DNA of 64,000 nucleotides from assembly GCA_030789695.1 (NCBI GenBank), contig CM061141.1, positions 200,187,600 through 200,251,599 of the forward strand, read 5' to 3'. The translations under genes were made by a program, and so were the position numbers. Position 1 is the first letter of the stretch, and the number at the start of each line of letters is the position of its first letter. This DNA is from Scilla litardierei. Its lineage: Eukaryota > Streptophyta > Magnoliopsida > Asparagales > Asparagaceae. Below are positions 36,026 to 48,303 of the stretch, in pieces. Under the pieces are notes generated by a model that saw nothing but the letters and a program-made list of their open reading frames with translations, had not been told where the DNA came from and did not search any database.

Positions 36026-36449
36026 GGTTTTAGTGGTGGCCCATGCAAGTCTGTGCTTATACAAAACACTCATAAACAACATAGATAAGATTACAATCTT
36101 GAACCTCAAGAACACCTTTCCTTGAACTCTAACCAGCCATGTTCCTTAGGATTCTTAAACATTAGTTGACCCAATGGGTTCACCCCCAATCTTATGGATA
36201 TCTTTGCCATTATATTCATATGTCGACGACCATAAGCCCAACGCTTGGATCCATTGACCCATTTTTTCCCTCGTCATATTCACCTTACGAATTTCCTTGT
36301 TCGCGATACCTCTCACCAAAATGACCATGTCACCATGTTTCATTTCCTGAACCCTCCCCGTTGTTGCTTCATTTTGATTCTTGCGGTCAGTACACCATCC
36401 CATTAGCTTACTGAATTCCGAGGACGGAATTCTTATAAGGTGGGTATGA
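36026..36449 (+). mobile_element. Minimal internal region of large-LTR element
   Basis: Only 424 bp separate the LTR1 end (GTGACA) from the LTR2 start (TGTAACG). The right side has a Gypsy-style polypurine end, GGAATTCTTATAAGGTGGG then TATGA, directly before LTR2. No recognisable PBS follows LTR1. A minus-strand ORF of 82 codons (36403-36155) has no family I recognise. Gag and pol are absent, so the element is deleted or was always non-autonomous. Confidence 0.65.
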
Positions 36450-36910
36450 TGTAACGACCTGTTTTTAGCTATGCATATGTTTGCATGTATTTAGTTAGTA
36501 TAGTGATTTATTAGAATAACTAACATATGATTCTATTTGTTATCATTATTACTTTCATAGCTCGAGCACTCGACATAGCGATCGCGTTAGTATCTTCCTT
36601 GATCTTTGGTTGATGTTGATTGCAGGGGTGAAATCATGATAATCAAATCATAACTTAGCCAACCAACCTTTATAATCGAATATCCTTACTAAATCCAATC
36701 TCAATGGATTTTACTAAATCCGATCTTATTTTAATGAAACTAGTTTGAACCCAACAATCCTAACCAACGATCTTATCTTATCTTCCTTTGGTCTTCATAT
36801 CAAACCCTAACCGAATAAGTTATCCCATCTAAATCATATATATATATATATATATATATGGTCTGCATGGGCCACTCCAGAGGCTAGTAGAATGAGGAGA
36901 TTTTGAGCGG

Positions 36911-38769
36911 ATGACTGGCGATTTCCGAGCGGATGATGGCCCGGCAGCTATCAACGGAGGCGGATCTTATGCTGCGGCGTTCAAGGTTGGATCTGGAGAC
37001 GTGCTTCTCAAGGACAGATGTGGGCGTTCAAACCCTAAATCAACTGATCTCATTGGTGGGTCAGACGGCGGATGGAAGCGGTACAAAACAGGAATAAATC
37101 CAAGGTGAGCAGCGATTCTATTGGTTTTCGTGGTTATCGGGATCATGGGGTTGCCTCTCGGACTCGTGATGATCGTGGAGCATCTAATAAGGGTTTCCTC
37201 AAGAACCCTAAGGGATTTCTCAAGAACCCTAGATCTTGTTTCATTCCTTCTCAGCGGGGCACCAGTGGCCTTGCCCAACCGACTCAGTTGGAGGTTGCGC
37301 CGGTTAGGCCTTGTCCCCCGATCAATATCAACCCCTCTGGATGCAAGCGTTCTTGGTCTGACATTTGCTCTATTCGAAGGAAATACGCTGATCCATTGGT
37401 AATGAGCTTTGTCCAACCCTCTATCTGTGGTGAGGGCGTTGTGAAAGCGAAGGTCTCTGATTCTATGCTGTCTGAGGGTGCTTCTCGCTGGGAGAATACT
37501 CTTGTTGGATATGTCCTGGGCGATGTGCCTTTCTTTAGGCAAATCAAATCATGGACTGAGCGTCTATGGAGAATCAGAGGTGGACTTCGAATCTTCTCAA
37601 GGGAGAATGGTTACTTCTATTTCAAGTTTGAGAATGTTGGCGATCATGATACTATATTACACGGGGGCCCCTGGCTTTTTGAGGGACGACTTGTCGTGCT
37701 TCAGAACCGGACCCCTACTTTTCAGCACAATCGTGATATCCTCACGGCGGTTCCTGTTTGGGTTCAGTTACATAATCTTCCCCTGGCTATATGGACCTTG
37801 GGAATTTTGAATTGCATTGCCAATGTAATTGGCACACCTATTTGCCTAGACAAAGCTACTGCTAATCTTGACAGAATCTCATTTGACAGATGCTTAGTGG
37901 AGGTAAATGCTATGAGCAATCTAAAGAGACAGGTCGTTGTTGAGCTGGATGACCTATCTACTATTACTATTGATGTTAAATAAGAAGGGGAACCCCCTAG
38001 ATGTGAAGATTGTGCTTGTTTTGGCCATCTGGTCTCGCAATGTCCGTTGGGGACCTCTTTTGCAAATAGTACAGAATCTCAAACCAAGCATACAACTAGT
38101 AGCTTTTCTATTTCTACTGAGAAGCAACTTGATCCTGTCTTACCAAGCATCTCAAACCAAGCGGCTGTACAGAATCTCAAACCAAGCATACAACTAGTAT
38201 CTCCTATTGCTATTAAGAAGCAACCTGATCATGTCTTACCTGCGGCTGTACAGGCTCAGAAACTTAAATCTCCTTATAAGGCTGTCTCACCTGCGACTTC
38301 TGGACTTGAGGTGCGTGAATGCAGTACGCCAACTGTCATTATTGTCGAAGGTGATGGAGATCCTGCTAGCAACAGAATATCCAGAGGTTCAATGATCAAG
38401 GAACTTCGGAAGTTTATGTTACGGGTGGTCCATGTATCTCAAGTATTGAGATCACTCCAGCACAAGCACACTGTACCGACATGTGCTGACTCTTGCAATA
38501 TTTCCCAAAGCAATCAATGTGCTTCTAACATCCTGGTGCATGATACTACTGCTGAAAGGCCCATTAAGGGGTCGGATGGAGATTCTGCTGTCCAAACAAA
38601 TATTGAGATGCCTGAAGTCTTGACTTATGAGAACCCAGCCTGGTTATTGTTGCATCAGGATCTGAGGAAAGCAAGGGACCCTCCGAAGACCCCCAGGACG
38701 AAGCATGCTGTTATTTCGCCTTCCACTGTTCGTCGAAGTGCTAGAATTGCGCCATCATTGGCGCCATAA
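36911..38769 (+). pseudogene. LINE ORF1, DUF4283 and zinc knuckle
   Basis: An N-terminal part (36911-37108) and the main part (37072-37983) lie in different frames. The main part has the DUF4283 pattern: DPLVMSFVQPSICGEGVVKA, LVGYVLGDVPFFRQIKSW, YFYFKFENVGDHDTILHGGP, WLFEGRLVVL and VWVQLHNLPLAIW. A TAA at 37981-37983 falls directly before EGEPPRCEDCACFGHLVSQC, a CCHC knuckle in the same frame. That frame stays open to 38769 with a basic Ser/Thr-rich tail. ORF1 proteins bind LINE RNA. At least one frameshift and one nonsense change inactivate it. Confidence 0.8.
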
Positions 38770-38783
38770 CCCACACCGTTGTA

Positions 38784-41700
38784 ATGTCAGTCTTCTACTG
38801 GAATACCCGATGGCTTAATAATTCAGCCCGGGTTGCAAATCTGAAACTGAATCTCCGTAAGTTATCCCCCTCCATTGTGTGCCTTCTTGAAACTAAAGTA
38901 GAGGCATGTAATGCCCGTAGAATTGCCAGGTGTTTTCCTTCAGATTGGTGTAGTGTTGATAACAGGGTCCATCATAAAGGGGGCGGATAGTTATCTTCTT
39001 CAATTCTAACATTTGGAATATTACCACTATAGCATCTTCTGATCAGCACATAACTGCCCTGTTCACTAATAAGGCGGGTCTTGCCATTGCACTTTCGGCT
39101 GTATATGCTTTCTATTTACCGTCGCCAAGGACGACCCTATTTAACAATCTTGTGGCGGATTCTATTGCTGTAAATTTATTGCCTTGGATTGTCGGTGGAG
39201 ATTTCAATTGTGTACGGAGTTCGATTGAGAAGTTAGGAGGGCGTCCTGTTGATGTGAAGGCGATGGATGATTTCAATGCTTGTATTGGGCATTTTCAGCT
39301 TAGTGATCTTAAAAGCACAGGTGGCAATTTCAGTTGGAACAACAAGCGTACTGGGGGAGCGCGAATTGCCGCTCGTTTAGATCGGATATTATGCAATTCT
39401 CATTGGTTCGGCCTTCTAACTTCCTCTTTCTATGAATATCTCACGGCGAACACCAGTGATCATCGACCTATGCTAGTGCATCTTCTTTCAAAGGTTAGCT
39501 CTCCTCCAAAACCTTTCAAATATTTTAATTCATGGGCTTCCATCTCTGGATATAAGGATTTTGTTGCTAGTTATTGGGGCCGGCCTACAGGGGGTTTGAA
39601 GTTACAGAATTTGCATGGCAAACTCAAGTATCTAAAATTTGGATTAAAGACTTGGGTTGCTGGAAAGGTTAATACGCAGAATGTACACTTGTGCCGCAAG
39701 AAGCTCCAGGCTATTCAATCTAATGTGAGATTGAACTCTGACATTTCTATCCAGCGGCAGGAATTATTGGCTACCGAAAATCTTATGAATGCTTTGGATA
39801 TTGAGGAGGAGGATCTTCGTCAAAAAAGTAGGCAGAGCTGGTTGACCCTTGGTGACAAGAATTCTAAGTTTTTCTACACTTCGTTGAAGTCGAGACAATG
39901 CTACAATAGCTTACATCATCTTATTAATTCAGATGTGAATCGCCATATAAATTTTGAGGCGTTACGTTCGGAGGCACCTTCATTCTACCAAGCAATATAC
40001 AATCAAGATGATTATTGGAATGTTTTCCCGGAGCTGATCCTGAAGCATAAATTGTCTGATGAAGCTGCTCTTTGGTTGGAGAGGCCGATTACACATGAAG
40101 AAATCAAACAAGCTTTGTTTCAAATTGGCAAAGACAAGGCACCTGGGCCTGATGGTTGGAATGCACATTTTTTCCAACACAACTGGGATGTCAAGGGACC
40201 TGATATTATCTCTGGTATCTCCTCTTTTTTCAGCTCTGGTAAGATGCCCCCTAGCGTTAATCATGCTTTTCTTACACTTGTCCCTAAAAATGCTAAGGCA
40301 TCGTGTTTAGGGGATTACAGGCCGATTGCTTGTTGCAATGTGCTTTACAACATTATTAGTAAGACCATTTGCAACAGGCTAAAGCATGTTATATCGGATA
40401 TGATCTCTTCTAACCAGGCTGCTTTTTTGAAAGATAGACTGTTGACGGATGTACCCTTCTTGCTCATGAGCAAATTTGTGATTTTAGTAACCCAATGGGT
40501 TCCAGAACCTGTCTCAAGCTGGATATTCGTAAAGCTTTTGACAGTGTGAACAGGGAATTTATCTTTTACCTCCTGCATCAGATGGGTTTCAGGCACAAAT
40601 TCATTTCTTGGGTTGCTGAATGTATTTCTACCTCTTTGTTCTCAGTTTTAGTTGAAGGGTCCCCTGAAGGGTATTTTAGCTCCAATAGAGGCCTGCGACA
40701 AGGTGACCCGATATCACCGTTCTTGTTTGTGCTAGTTATGGAATCTTTCTCTCCCCAAATGGCAATTGCAGAAACTACTGGCTCTATCCATCCGCTCCGA
40801 AGAACTGGCTCTATTTCTCATCTCCTTTTTTCGGATGATCTCCTGGTCTTATACCGCGCTAATTCTCATTCTATGTACGGGCTAAAGTCTCTGCTTGAGA
40901 ATTTCTATTCTTTCTCTGGGCTTCAGCTAAATTGGGGAAAAAGCTCGGCTATCTTCAGCAAGGGTTTTCGTAATGCGAGAGGATTATCTGAAATTCTTGG
41001 TATCAAATGGGTAACTTCTTTCACAACTTACTTGGGTCTTCCCCTTTCCTCTAACTATCCAAAAGCTTCTTTATTCTCTAGACTGGTGGATAAGTGTAAA
41101 AAAAGGATGCTTGGTTGGTCCTCTATGCTACTTTCTATTGCCGGGAAAAATTTAACTTGTCCGTTCAATTAGCTATGGTATGATTCTTTCTGGATGCAAG
41201 CATATTGCTTCCCCGCATCCGTGATCCGTACTATAAATTCAGCTTGCCGAAAGTTTATTTGGGGGAGGCTTAGTAAATGGGCATGGAAGGATGTTTGTAC
41301 CCTAAAGATTGAGGGGGGTGGGCTTAAGACGTCTTTTGGATTTGAACGTAGCCTCTGGAGTCCGTCTGACTTGGAGATTACTATCTAACAAGGGATTGTG
41401 GGCACGCTATATGAGGAAACGATATGGGTCCGTTAACTATGGATTTTATTTTGCAGAATCTAGGCCTACTCACTCCGGTTCCTGGAAATTCATCATACGT
41501 TGCAGACAAATTTCTCAGCACCTTATTAGACGTACTGTTAAAAATGGAATGACCACCTCCCTCTGGTTTGATAACTGGCATCCTCTGGGGCCTTTACACC
41601 TTATTCATGAACCGGTCCCTGGTTCTGAATTTGCAACGGTGGGTGAATTCTGGGACGACACAAACTGGTTGGATGCTCCGGCCATTCATTCTATCCGGCC

Positions 41701-42331
41701 GCTGCTTACAAGCATATCTCTCGGTGATGGCCAAGATGAATGGGAATGGTGTGTTGGGCCGCAATTCTCTTTCCGCAGAGCATGGGATGGCGCACGTGCC
41801 TCTTGTAGCCCGTTCCCCTATGCAGAAATTGTTTAGTTCCCTCTTCAGATACCGAAAATGGGCATTGCTCTGCTGTGTGCAATCCGAGGGAAATTACATA
41901 CTAAAGACTACCTCATTAAACTTGGGATTACAGCCGGCCAATCTTGTGTCCTGTGTGAGGATAGTTTGGATGAAAGTAGTGCACATTTATTCTTTGAATG
42001 TGACTACTCTTGTTACTTACTCGCCAGGAGCCTTCTAAAGTTGGGGTATACAGGTATCATTCCTAGTTCTATTTCAGGTGTCTGTGATCTTTTTCTAGCA
42101 AAATACAAGAAGAAGTTCCCTCTGGGTGTGTTGGCAAAAACTTCTCTGTCGTGCATGGTGTGGCACATATGGAAAGAACGCAATAGACGTATCTTTGAGA
42201 AAGTTTTTACTCCCAAAACATCGCTATTTGAACATATCGCTTCGGACATCAAAATATCGCTTTGTAATTTGGATCTTGAAGATATTGCGGATGCCGATCC
42301 GTTTGCTAACTGGGGTCTCCTATTTGAGTGA
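38784..42331 (+). pseudogene. LINE ORF2: endonuclease, RT, zf-RVT
   Basis: Starts MSVFYWNTRWLNNSARV (APE-type endonuclease) with IVCLLETKVE, then a break at 38990. From 39152 it continues with IVGGDFNCVRS and TSDHRPMLVHL (GDFN and SDH catalytic motifs). Reverse transcriptase follows with DKAPGPDGWNAHFF, LGDYRPIACCNVLYNIISK and, after a frameshift near 40470, LDIRKAFDSVNREF, GLRQGDPISPFLFVL and HLLFSDDLLVL (the DD pair preserved). More frame changes occur near 41170, 41300 and 41850. The zf-RVT end (41858-42331) has CVLCEDSLDESSAHLFFEC and MVWHIWKERNRRIF. ORF2 nicks target DNA and copies RNA onto it. It is inactive here. Confidence 0.85.
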
Positions 42332-42815
42332 TTTTTGAACTTTTGTAATGTACTTTGTTTCATTAAACTTTGGTTAATTTGTTAGCTTTGTTAGCTTAGT
42401 TTATATATAAGTAGTAATGTTAGGTAGTAACTTGTTGAGGGTGACGGCGCCTGTGCCTGATCGCTCCGGGATGTAACCCTAAAGAACGGTTGTAGTTTTA
42501 CCGTAAGTGCACGGTGTAGCAGCGAGCGGGTTATCGAACACAGGGAGGACGAATGACCGTGTTTGTTCCAATCAACCTGGCTATTTAGGAAGAAAGATTT
42601 GCCTTTGGCGATCCTATCACAATCGTCAGACAAAGTATGGAAATATCAAATCAAATAAAGGACGTCTAGGGAATGGGGAATTCCCGCTACTCACCACTTT
42701 TCATAAAAGTGGTTCATCGGTATCAAAATCGCTAGAATAAGATTTCGGATGAACTAGTTGCAACTGAATGTAGAACCAAGCTCACGCTCTCGCGCTGTTG
42801 CCGGTCTATAGCTAT

Positions 42816-43114
42816 CCTAGGTTTGGGTCCAATCTCTTGCAAACCCTAGCCTAGGGAAGCTAGCATTAGGATCAACATCATCGTCCAATCGCGCACCGAG
42901 CCCAATCTCTTGCAAACTCGGCTCGCGATCTAGGTTGGGATAGTTCCTACCCGTCCAATCTCTTGCAAACGGGTATTGGCACGGAATTGCAACCGGAAAC
43001 CCTAGTATCGGTCCAATCTCTTGCAAACCGATACTACGGAAATTCGATTCCAACCCAATTCGGATTTCTAGGGTTTCCTATCGAATTGGGATCCAATCTC
43101 TTGCAAATCCCAAT
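42816..43114 (-). other. Five hairpins with one conserved loop
   Basis: The 14-base core CCAATCTCTTGCAA occurs at 42829, 42902, 42955, 43013 and 43093, each exact. Each is flanked by a different inverted repeat: CCTAGG+GGGT/ACCC+CCTAGG; ATCGCG+CCGAG/CTCGG+CGCGAT; ACCCGT/ACGGGT; TAGTATCGGT/ACCGATACTA; ATTGGGAT/ATCCCAAT. On the sense strand the loop is TTGCAAGAGATTGG. The group lies 400-700 bp downstream of the TATTTAA box, so it should be in the 5' leader of element RNA. Role unknown. Confidence 0.85.
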
Positions 43115-43574
43115 CGGTATGAACTCCTAGCTATCCGTAATAAATTGATCCCAATCTAATTCCTAATAGCAATTCTAGCAAAATTTCTACTAATTCATCA
43201 CAATTATGAAATAGGGCTTGTTGGGTTCATCCCCACGCCCCAAGACATGGCGACTACTCACAATTCATAGCAAGATCACAAAAATAATCAATGAAATAAG
43301 CAATAGAATTCATCACAATATTGAGATATGCAATAAAAATAGAATTTTTAGAGAAGAGAAAAGCAAACCAATGGAGTTCTTCAATTAATCCAACAAAAAT
43401 CCAATTTTGTCTCTTCTCCAATCTCAAGAATAAAACTAAAAAGCTAATTTAAAAGCTGCAAAAAATCTAAGAAGAAGCTCTCAAAACTAGGGTAAAAACA
43501 TGGGTTAAATAGCCCCCAAATTCGTCCAAAAACTGTGACCAAAATACCCCTGCGCAGCCTGTTTTCCGCAATTT

Positions 43575-43985
43575 TCGCTACAGGCAGCGCGTCGCACTCG
43601 GCCGAGTGGCAAAAGTCGCTCGGCCGAGTGAAAACCCTGTAATTTTCCAGTAAGTCTCGATCTTCAGGGGTCTTCACTTCGAGGGCGGCTCGGCCGAGTG
43701 AGTTGTCGTCACTCGGCCGATGGCTTCATGGTACTCGGGCGGTCGGGATTATCCACTCGGCCGAGTGGGTCTTCTGAAGCTCAGGCAGCCGAAAAACAGT
43801 AACATGGCGATTTTTGAAGGGCTTCGTCTGGGCGCCACTCGGGCGGACGAGATCTCGTCACTCGGCCGATGTGGTCTCCGTCGCTCGACCGAGTGCACAT
43901 AGGAATCGTGTCTGATCTGGTCGGTCGAGCGGTGTCTCGCTGGTCGGCCGAGTGGCTCCTCCACTCGGCCGAGTGGGACACAAAA
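43575..43985. repeat. CACTCGGCCGAGTG palindromes in Athila LTR
   Basis: About ten copies of the perfect 14-bp palindrome or near variants (CTCGGCCGATG, CTCGGGCGG, GTCGAGCGG). The right LTR has the same set at 55972-56382. Confidence 0.85.
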
Positions 43986-44270
43986 CATGCCCAATCTGCT
44001 TATTTTGGCCTCCTCGTCGCTCCTGCGACGTCCATTCTTCTTCCGCTCCTCTCCAACAGCAAAATACCCCTCGGGGAGGTCGTCGGTGACCGTCTAGAGT
44101 AAGCGCATCTCGAGATCACTCCAAATCGCGCCAAATCACCTGAAATGCGACAAAAACAACAAATCGTGAAAAGCATCGCAATATCGTCGATATATCGTGA
44201 AAAACATGATTTGGGCGATCTAAATGGCATGCAAACATGCGGGAAAAGGGTGTAAAATAAGGAGTGATCA

Positions 44271-44287
44271 AAATCCCCCAAGCTTGC
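44271..44287 (-). other. Athila polypurine tract
   Basis: Sense CAAGCTTGGGGGATTT directly abuts the LTR start TGATCACTCC, the usual Athila arrangement. Confidence 0.75.
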
Positions 44288-46236
44288 CTCTTACTCGTCC
44301 TCGAGGAAGATAAGTAAAAGGCGAACCCGGTGGATTCGGAAAACGAAAACGGCGAAAAAAATGAAAAATGAAAAACGGAGAAGAATGAAAAACGAAATAA
44401 AAATAAGGAAGAAAGAAAGAAGCGAAGAGGTAAGCCGCTAGATCATTTTCTCAGGACGTGGGTTTCGCTTACTCGTATAGCATGCACTGAATGAAAAACA
44501 CATGTCAAAGAGTTTTATTTTGATATCATAGTATAATAGTGCAAATAGAAATAGAAAACCCACGAACAACAATATAATCATGAAAAACGGAATAATTTTA
44601 TAATTAACATCGTCTGAATCATTTAAAGCGGTATACAAATCACAGATCACACACTTTTCAATTGAGTGCTTTCTATCAGAAGTATAAGAGTATCACACTA
44701 TAGAATAGAGAGAATAGAAAAGTATGGATTTCATGATATGAATGCTAGGCTTAGATTTCTGGATTTCGTAAAGCTAAAAATAATCTCACCGAGTATAGAA
44801 TATTACTTAGCCTAGGTTGTCGCGCAACGTCAAGTAGTCACTCTCTCACACATCAATGGATCCCCTCCCTCAAGCTTATCTATAAGCGCGGTGGCATAAA
44901 AAAAATATTTACATCCCCATTTTTATAAAGCTCCAAAAGCAACGAAAAGAGAAGAGAAAGAAAGAAAGTGAGATGGGATCTTTTATTGAGGATTTTTCCT
45001 CTTTTCCCTTTTTTTTTCTTTTTGTTTTGTATTTTTTTTGATGCAAAAGCATATATACACTACGATCCCGACTCAAAGAGAGATAATGATATACAGGAAT
45101 ATTTTCTCTTTTCTTTGTTTTTTTTTCTGAATAAGAAATTTGGAGCTAGGAATTAATAGCGGGGGAAATGCCATATAATAGAATCGCTAAGGGGAGATTC
45201 ACCAATGATTTTAAAAGTAGAGAAATGATGTTCAAGATTTGTGGAGAAAGAAATAAATATATCACTCGGTTCACTCTATAAGACATGCACGACAACTTCA
45301 GCAGGGTAATCTAATCTACTCAGTTTCGATCACAAAAAAACTAACTAATCCAGATTTATCATAGCTAACATCATTCAATGATCCTGAAGTGAAGTGTACA
45401 ATTCATGCATACAGAAGTGATATAGGAAAAGAAATCAGTACTCCAGATATAGGCATTCAATGCGTGAATCTTGGTGTGTTTTCTGTGATAGCATACATAT
45501 GAATATTCAGACTCAGCTAATAATAAAATTTCATCCATTTTCATGTGGAAAAAGTGTGGGTTACTATCTCTAGATGCAAGGCAAGTCATAGCATATGATA
45601 TCAAAAAATAAAGTCTAAGACATGACAAATATAGCATGCACATAGAGTAAGCTAACTCCACGTCATCATCATCACAGAAAAGTCATCTCTAGCATGAGAT
45701 GAAAAAGAAAGAAATAAAGATAAAGGGAAAATAGAACTATTTACAATGCGACACACAGAAAAATAAGAAAAACGTGATGCATGGCAAAATAAAAGAAAAA
45801 TGGTGAAAAATAAGTGCAAAAGCGAAGAATGGCGTGAAAAACTAAAAATAAAGGTGGCAAATCGAAAAAGAACGTGAGAACACACTCCCCCAAGCTAAAT
45901 GGCACAGTGTCCTCAATGTGCAAAGTGTGGCACACCGAGAGACAAGTAATGTGAGGGGCAAGTGAGGATGCATGCATGATGGAAAAAAAAGGAAAAATAA
46001 AAAGAAAAATAAAGAAACGAAGAATATGATGCGGACATGATGCATGCAGGAATGGAGTGATACAGATATATAAGTGGCACCATAAACTCTCCCTCTCTCC
46101 CAGAAAAGATATATAAAGATACGGTCAAAATGAGAATCCCAAAATAAGTGAGGGGAGGGGGGTGGACAAAAATGCATCCGGACCCAGCAGAGACGGGTAG
46201 CACAACGGCAAAAGGAATCGATGGCATCAAGGGTGC
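44288..46236. other. Athila 3' noncoding region
   Basis: A- and G-rich on the plus strand (GAAAAATGAAAAACG, GAAAGAAAG and AATAAAAAG-like runs), with no convincing ORF. The minus-strand short ORFs rich in Phe/Leu are products of this skew. A CCCCCAAGCTAAATGGC block at 45886-45902 resembles a second polypurine tract (sense GCCATTTAGCTTGGGGG). Confidence 0.6.
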
Positions 46237-48303
46237 CTAAGAAGGTGGTGCTGCACCGTCTCCGTCCTGAGGCGGAAGTGGTGGTGGTGGCTGGACAGGC
46301 CGCTGAGCGGGGGTGGGTGTGGAAGTGGTAGCAGGCTGAGTGTGTGTGGAAGTGTGGGTGGGAACCTGCTGGGTGGGTACGGGTACGCGGGGGAGACGCT
46401 CCAGGACCTGGGCTAGACAGTAGTGAATCTGGGGGATCAGGCCGAAGCGGTCAGCCATCGCAGAGACGGTGGAGGACATGGTCCTAAGGTCGGCTCTGAG
46501 ACCACTCACCGCCCCCTCTAGAGCACGAATGCTCTGAAGTACAGTGTCGGGGGGAGGTGGTGCAGAGGGACGCACCGGTCGGGGCTGTGCAGGGCGTGGC
46601 TGGCGTACTCGGGTCGCGTATGTGACGGTCTCAGCGGGGAAGGGAACGAAAGGCGCTTCGCTAGCAAATGTGGGCCTGGCCTCAGTGTGAGGCGGGGGCA
46701 CCGGCTGGTGAGAAGTGGAGGCAGCGGCAACGAAAGAAGAGTGCAAAAGTGGCAGCGAGGCGGCCAGAGAGGTCAGTGGCACAGAAGTATGGACAGACGC
46801 CACGACACTCTCGGAAAATACAGCAGCAGTGGAAACAGAGGGCTCTCCGCACTCAACTACGGTCGGCGGGCGCTCAGGGGGTGCAGAAGAAACAGGCTCA
46901 GCAGACAGAGGGCCAGTGGTGGTGGTGACAGCCGCGGAAGCAGTGGAGGTGGGCTCAGCTAAGGTACTCACGACACCGACAGAGGTGGGGACAGAGGTGT
47001 CAGGAGCAGCGGAAACATCTGGTATAGGCTGAGGGGCCACAGGGTCAACAGGGGCGGCAGGCTCGGCAGGGGCAACAGGGTCTGCGGGGGCAGCGTGGGC
47101 CTGCTCAGCCTCCTCGGCCTCGAGCACGTAAGCAGCGGGGATGAGAACATCCATCGCAGGGAGCCAGTCGACGTGGGCTGGTGCAATCTGAGTCCGAGCT
47201 GGGCTCGGAAGAATCATGTAATCGGCACCGTAAGGGCCGTGCAACCAGACCCCGTGACGCTCACCGTGCGGACGAAGCATCTTCATCCGGGCCATAACAT
47301 CGATCGACAAAGAAGTGGGGCCCGATACTCATCGCAGGTCGTCAGGGAAGTCCTCGCCGGTCATAAGGTCAAGCAAGGTGATCAGGCCGCCACAGCATAT
47401 CGGTGAGCGAGCGCCCACCGACACAATGATGCGGTCCAAAAATCAAGCCGCGACATCAATCACGACGGCGGGTACAAGCTCATCACCATCCCTAGATAGA
47501 GCTCTGGGACGTGTCATCGCGTAGAGCATGTAGAGCTCTGGCGTAGACATCGTGCCCGGCTCATATCTGGCCAAAAAGGTCGTCGCCATAAGGCGCTGAG
47601 CAATACGGAGGCAGGGATGGACAATGGCCGAGGCCTTGGCCCTACTAGGGTCAAAGGCAGCGTGAAGACCCGTAATCCGGCCCCAGAAGGCACCGGCGTC
47701 GAAGGAAGGTGGGGGGATATGGGTGGGGCCGTAACCGCGATCGGCTCCGGGGACAGCGGGCCACGAGAAAAATGCTCTCATCATATCGAGAGTGACCTGG
47801 CACTCCCGGTCCATGAACCGAAACGAGCATCCCTCGTCGGTCCTGGCGATCGAACTCAGTACCTCAAGTGTCGGACGGGTAAACGTGTCCGCCGACACCT
47901 GAAAGAAATCTCGCCAGCCCACGTTGTCGTACAACGTGAGCATCCCCTCTAGTACCCCCAGGCATCCAAGGTCAGCAAGGTGTGCAAACCTGGAGGGTAC
48001 GATCGAGCGCTGGGAGATACGCTCGAAGACGACGCGGTGTGCGTCGTCTCGGAACGTAATCCCGAGCGGCCCGACCAGTGGAGCCGGAGGTGGTGGCTGT
48101 GGAGCGGCAGGGAGTGGTTGTGCGGGCTGTGCGGGATGTGTGGGCGCTGCAGGCTGTGCTGGGTGTGTGGGGCCTGTAGGCTGTGCGGGGTGGATGGGAG
48201 AAGGCGGAGGAGAGTCCTCCAACTCGTGGGAGGGGCTGGCATCATCCGACCGCTTCCGCTTGGCGGAAGCTCTCTTCGACTGCGACCGTGTCCGGGGCGG
48301 CAT
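46237..48303 (-). pseudogene. Env-like ORF of Athila, two TGA stops
   Basis: From ATG at 48303 (MPPRTRSQSKRASAKRKRSD) the frame is open to a TGA at 47445-47443. It continues in the same frame past a second TGA (47331-47329) and ends at 46237, about 690 codons. A basic/proline-rich N-terminus is followed by the ATHILA-type domain: FRDDAHRVVFERISQRSIVP, HLADLGCLGVLEGMLTLYDN, WRDFFQVSADTFTRPTLEVL and CQVTLDMMRAFFSWP. The C-terminal 250 residues are Ala/Pro/Val-rich, with a helical stretch before the end. No clear signal peptide or membrane segment. Both stops are TGA, as expected from CpG decay of CGA. Domain order resembles the Sirevirus env-like ORF at 17270. Confidence 0.75.

Larger units (their letters stand above)
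36860..42457 (+). mobile_element. L1-type LINE
   Basis: Starts GGTCTGCATGGGCC directly after (AT)n at 36859. It carries an ORF1 with DUF4283 and zinc knuckle, then an ORF2 with endonuclease, reverse transcriptase and zf-RVT. The 3' UTR is cut at 42457 by the Athila-type element; the last 87 bp continue at 56668-56754. Any target duplication is hidden by AT repeats on both sides. Many frameshifts make it inactive. Confidence 0.85.
42458..44270 (-). repeat. Athila 3' LTR
   Basis: Starts TGATCACTCC and ends GGAGCGATCA on the sense strand. It contains CACTCGGCCGAGTG palindromes (43575-43985), a TATTTAA box near 43510 and five constant-loop hairpins (42816-43114). I counted about 20 differences from the right LTR, roughly 1 percent. 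Confidence 0.85.

Noticed and set aside
36155..36403. 82-codon minus-strand ORF in the large-LTR element as a retained gene
   Set aside because: No recognised domain and opposite to element orientation; left as unknown.
44438..46230. Phe/Leu-rich minus ORFs as membrane proteins
   Set aside because: They come from A/G-rich skew (poly-AAAG on the plus strand) in a 3' noncoding region, with no conserved motif.
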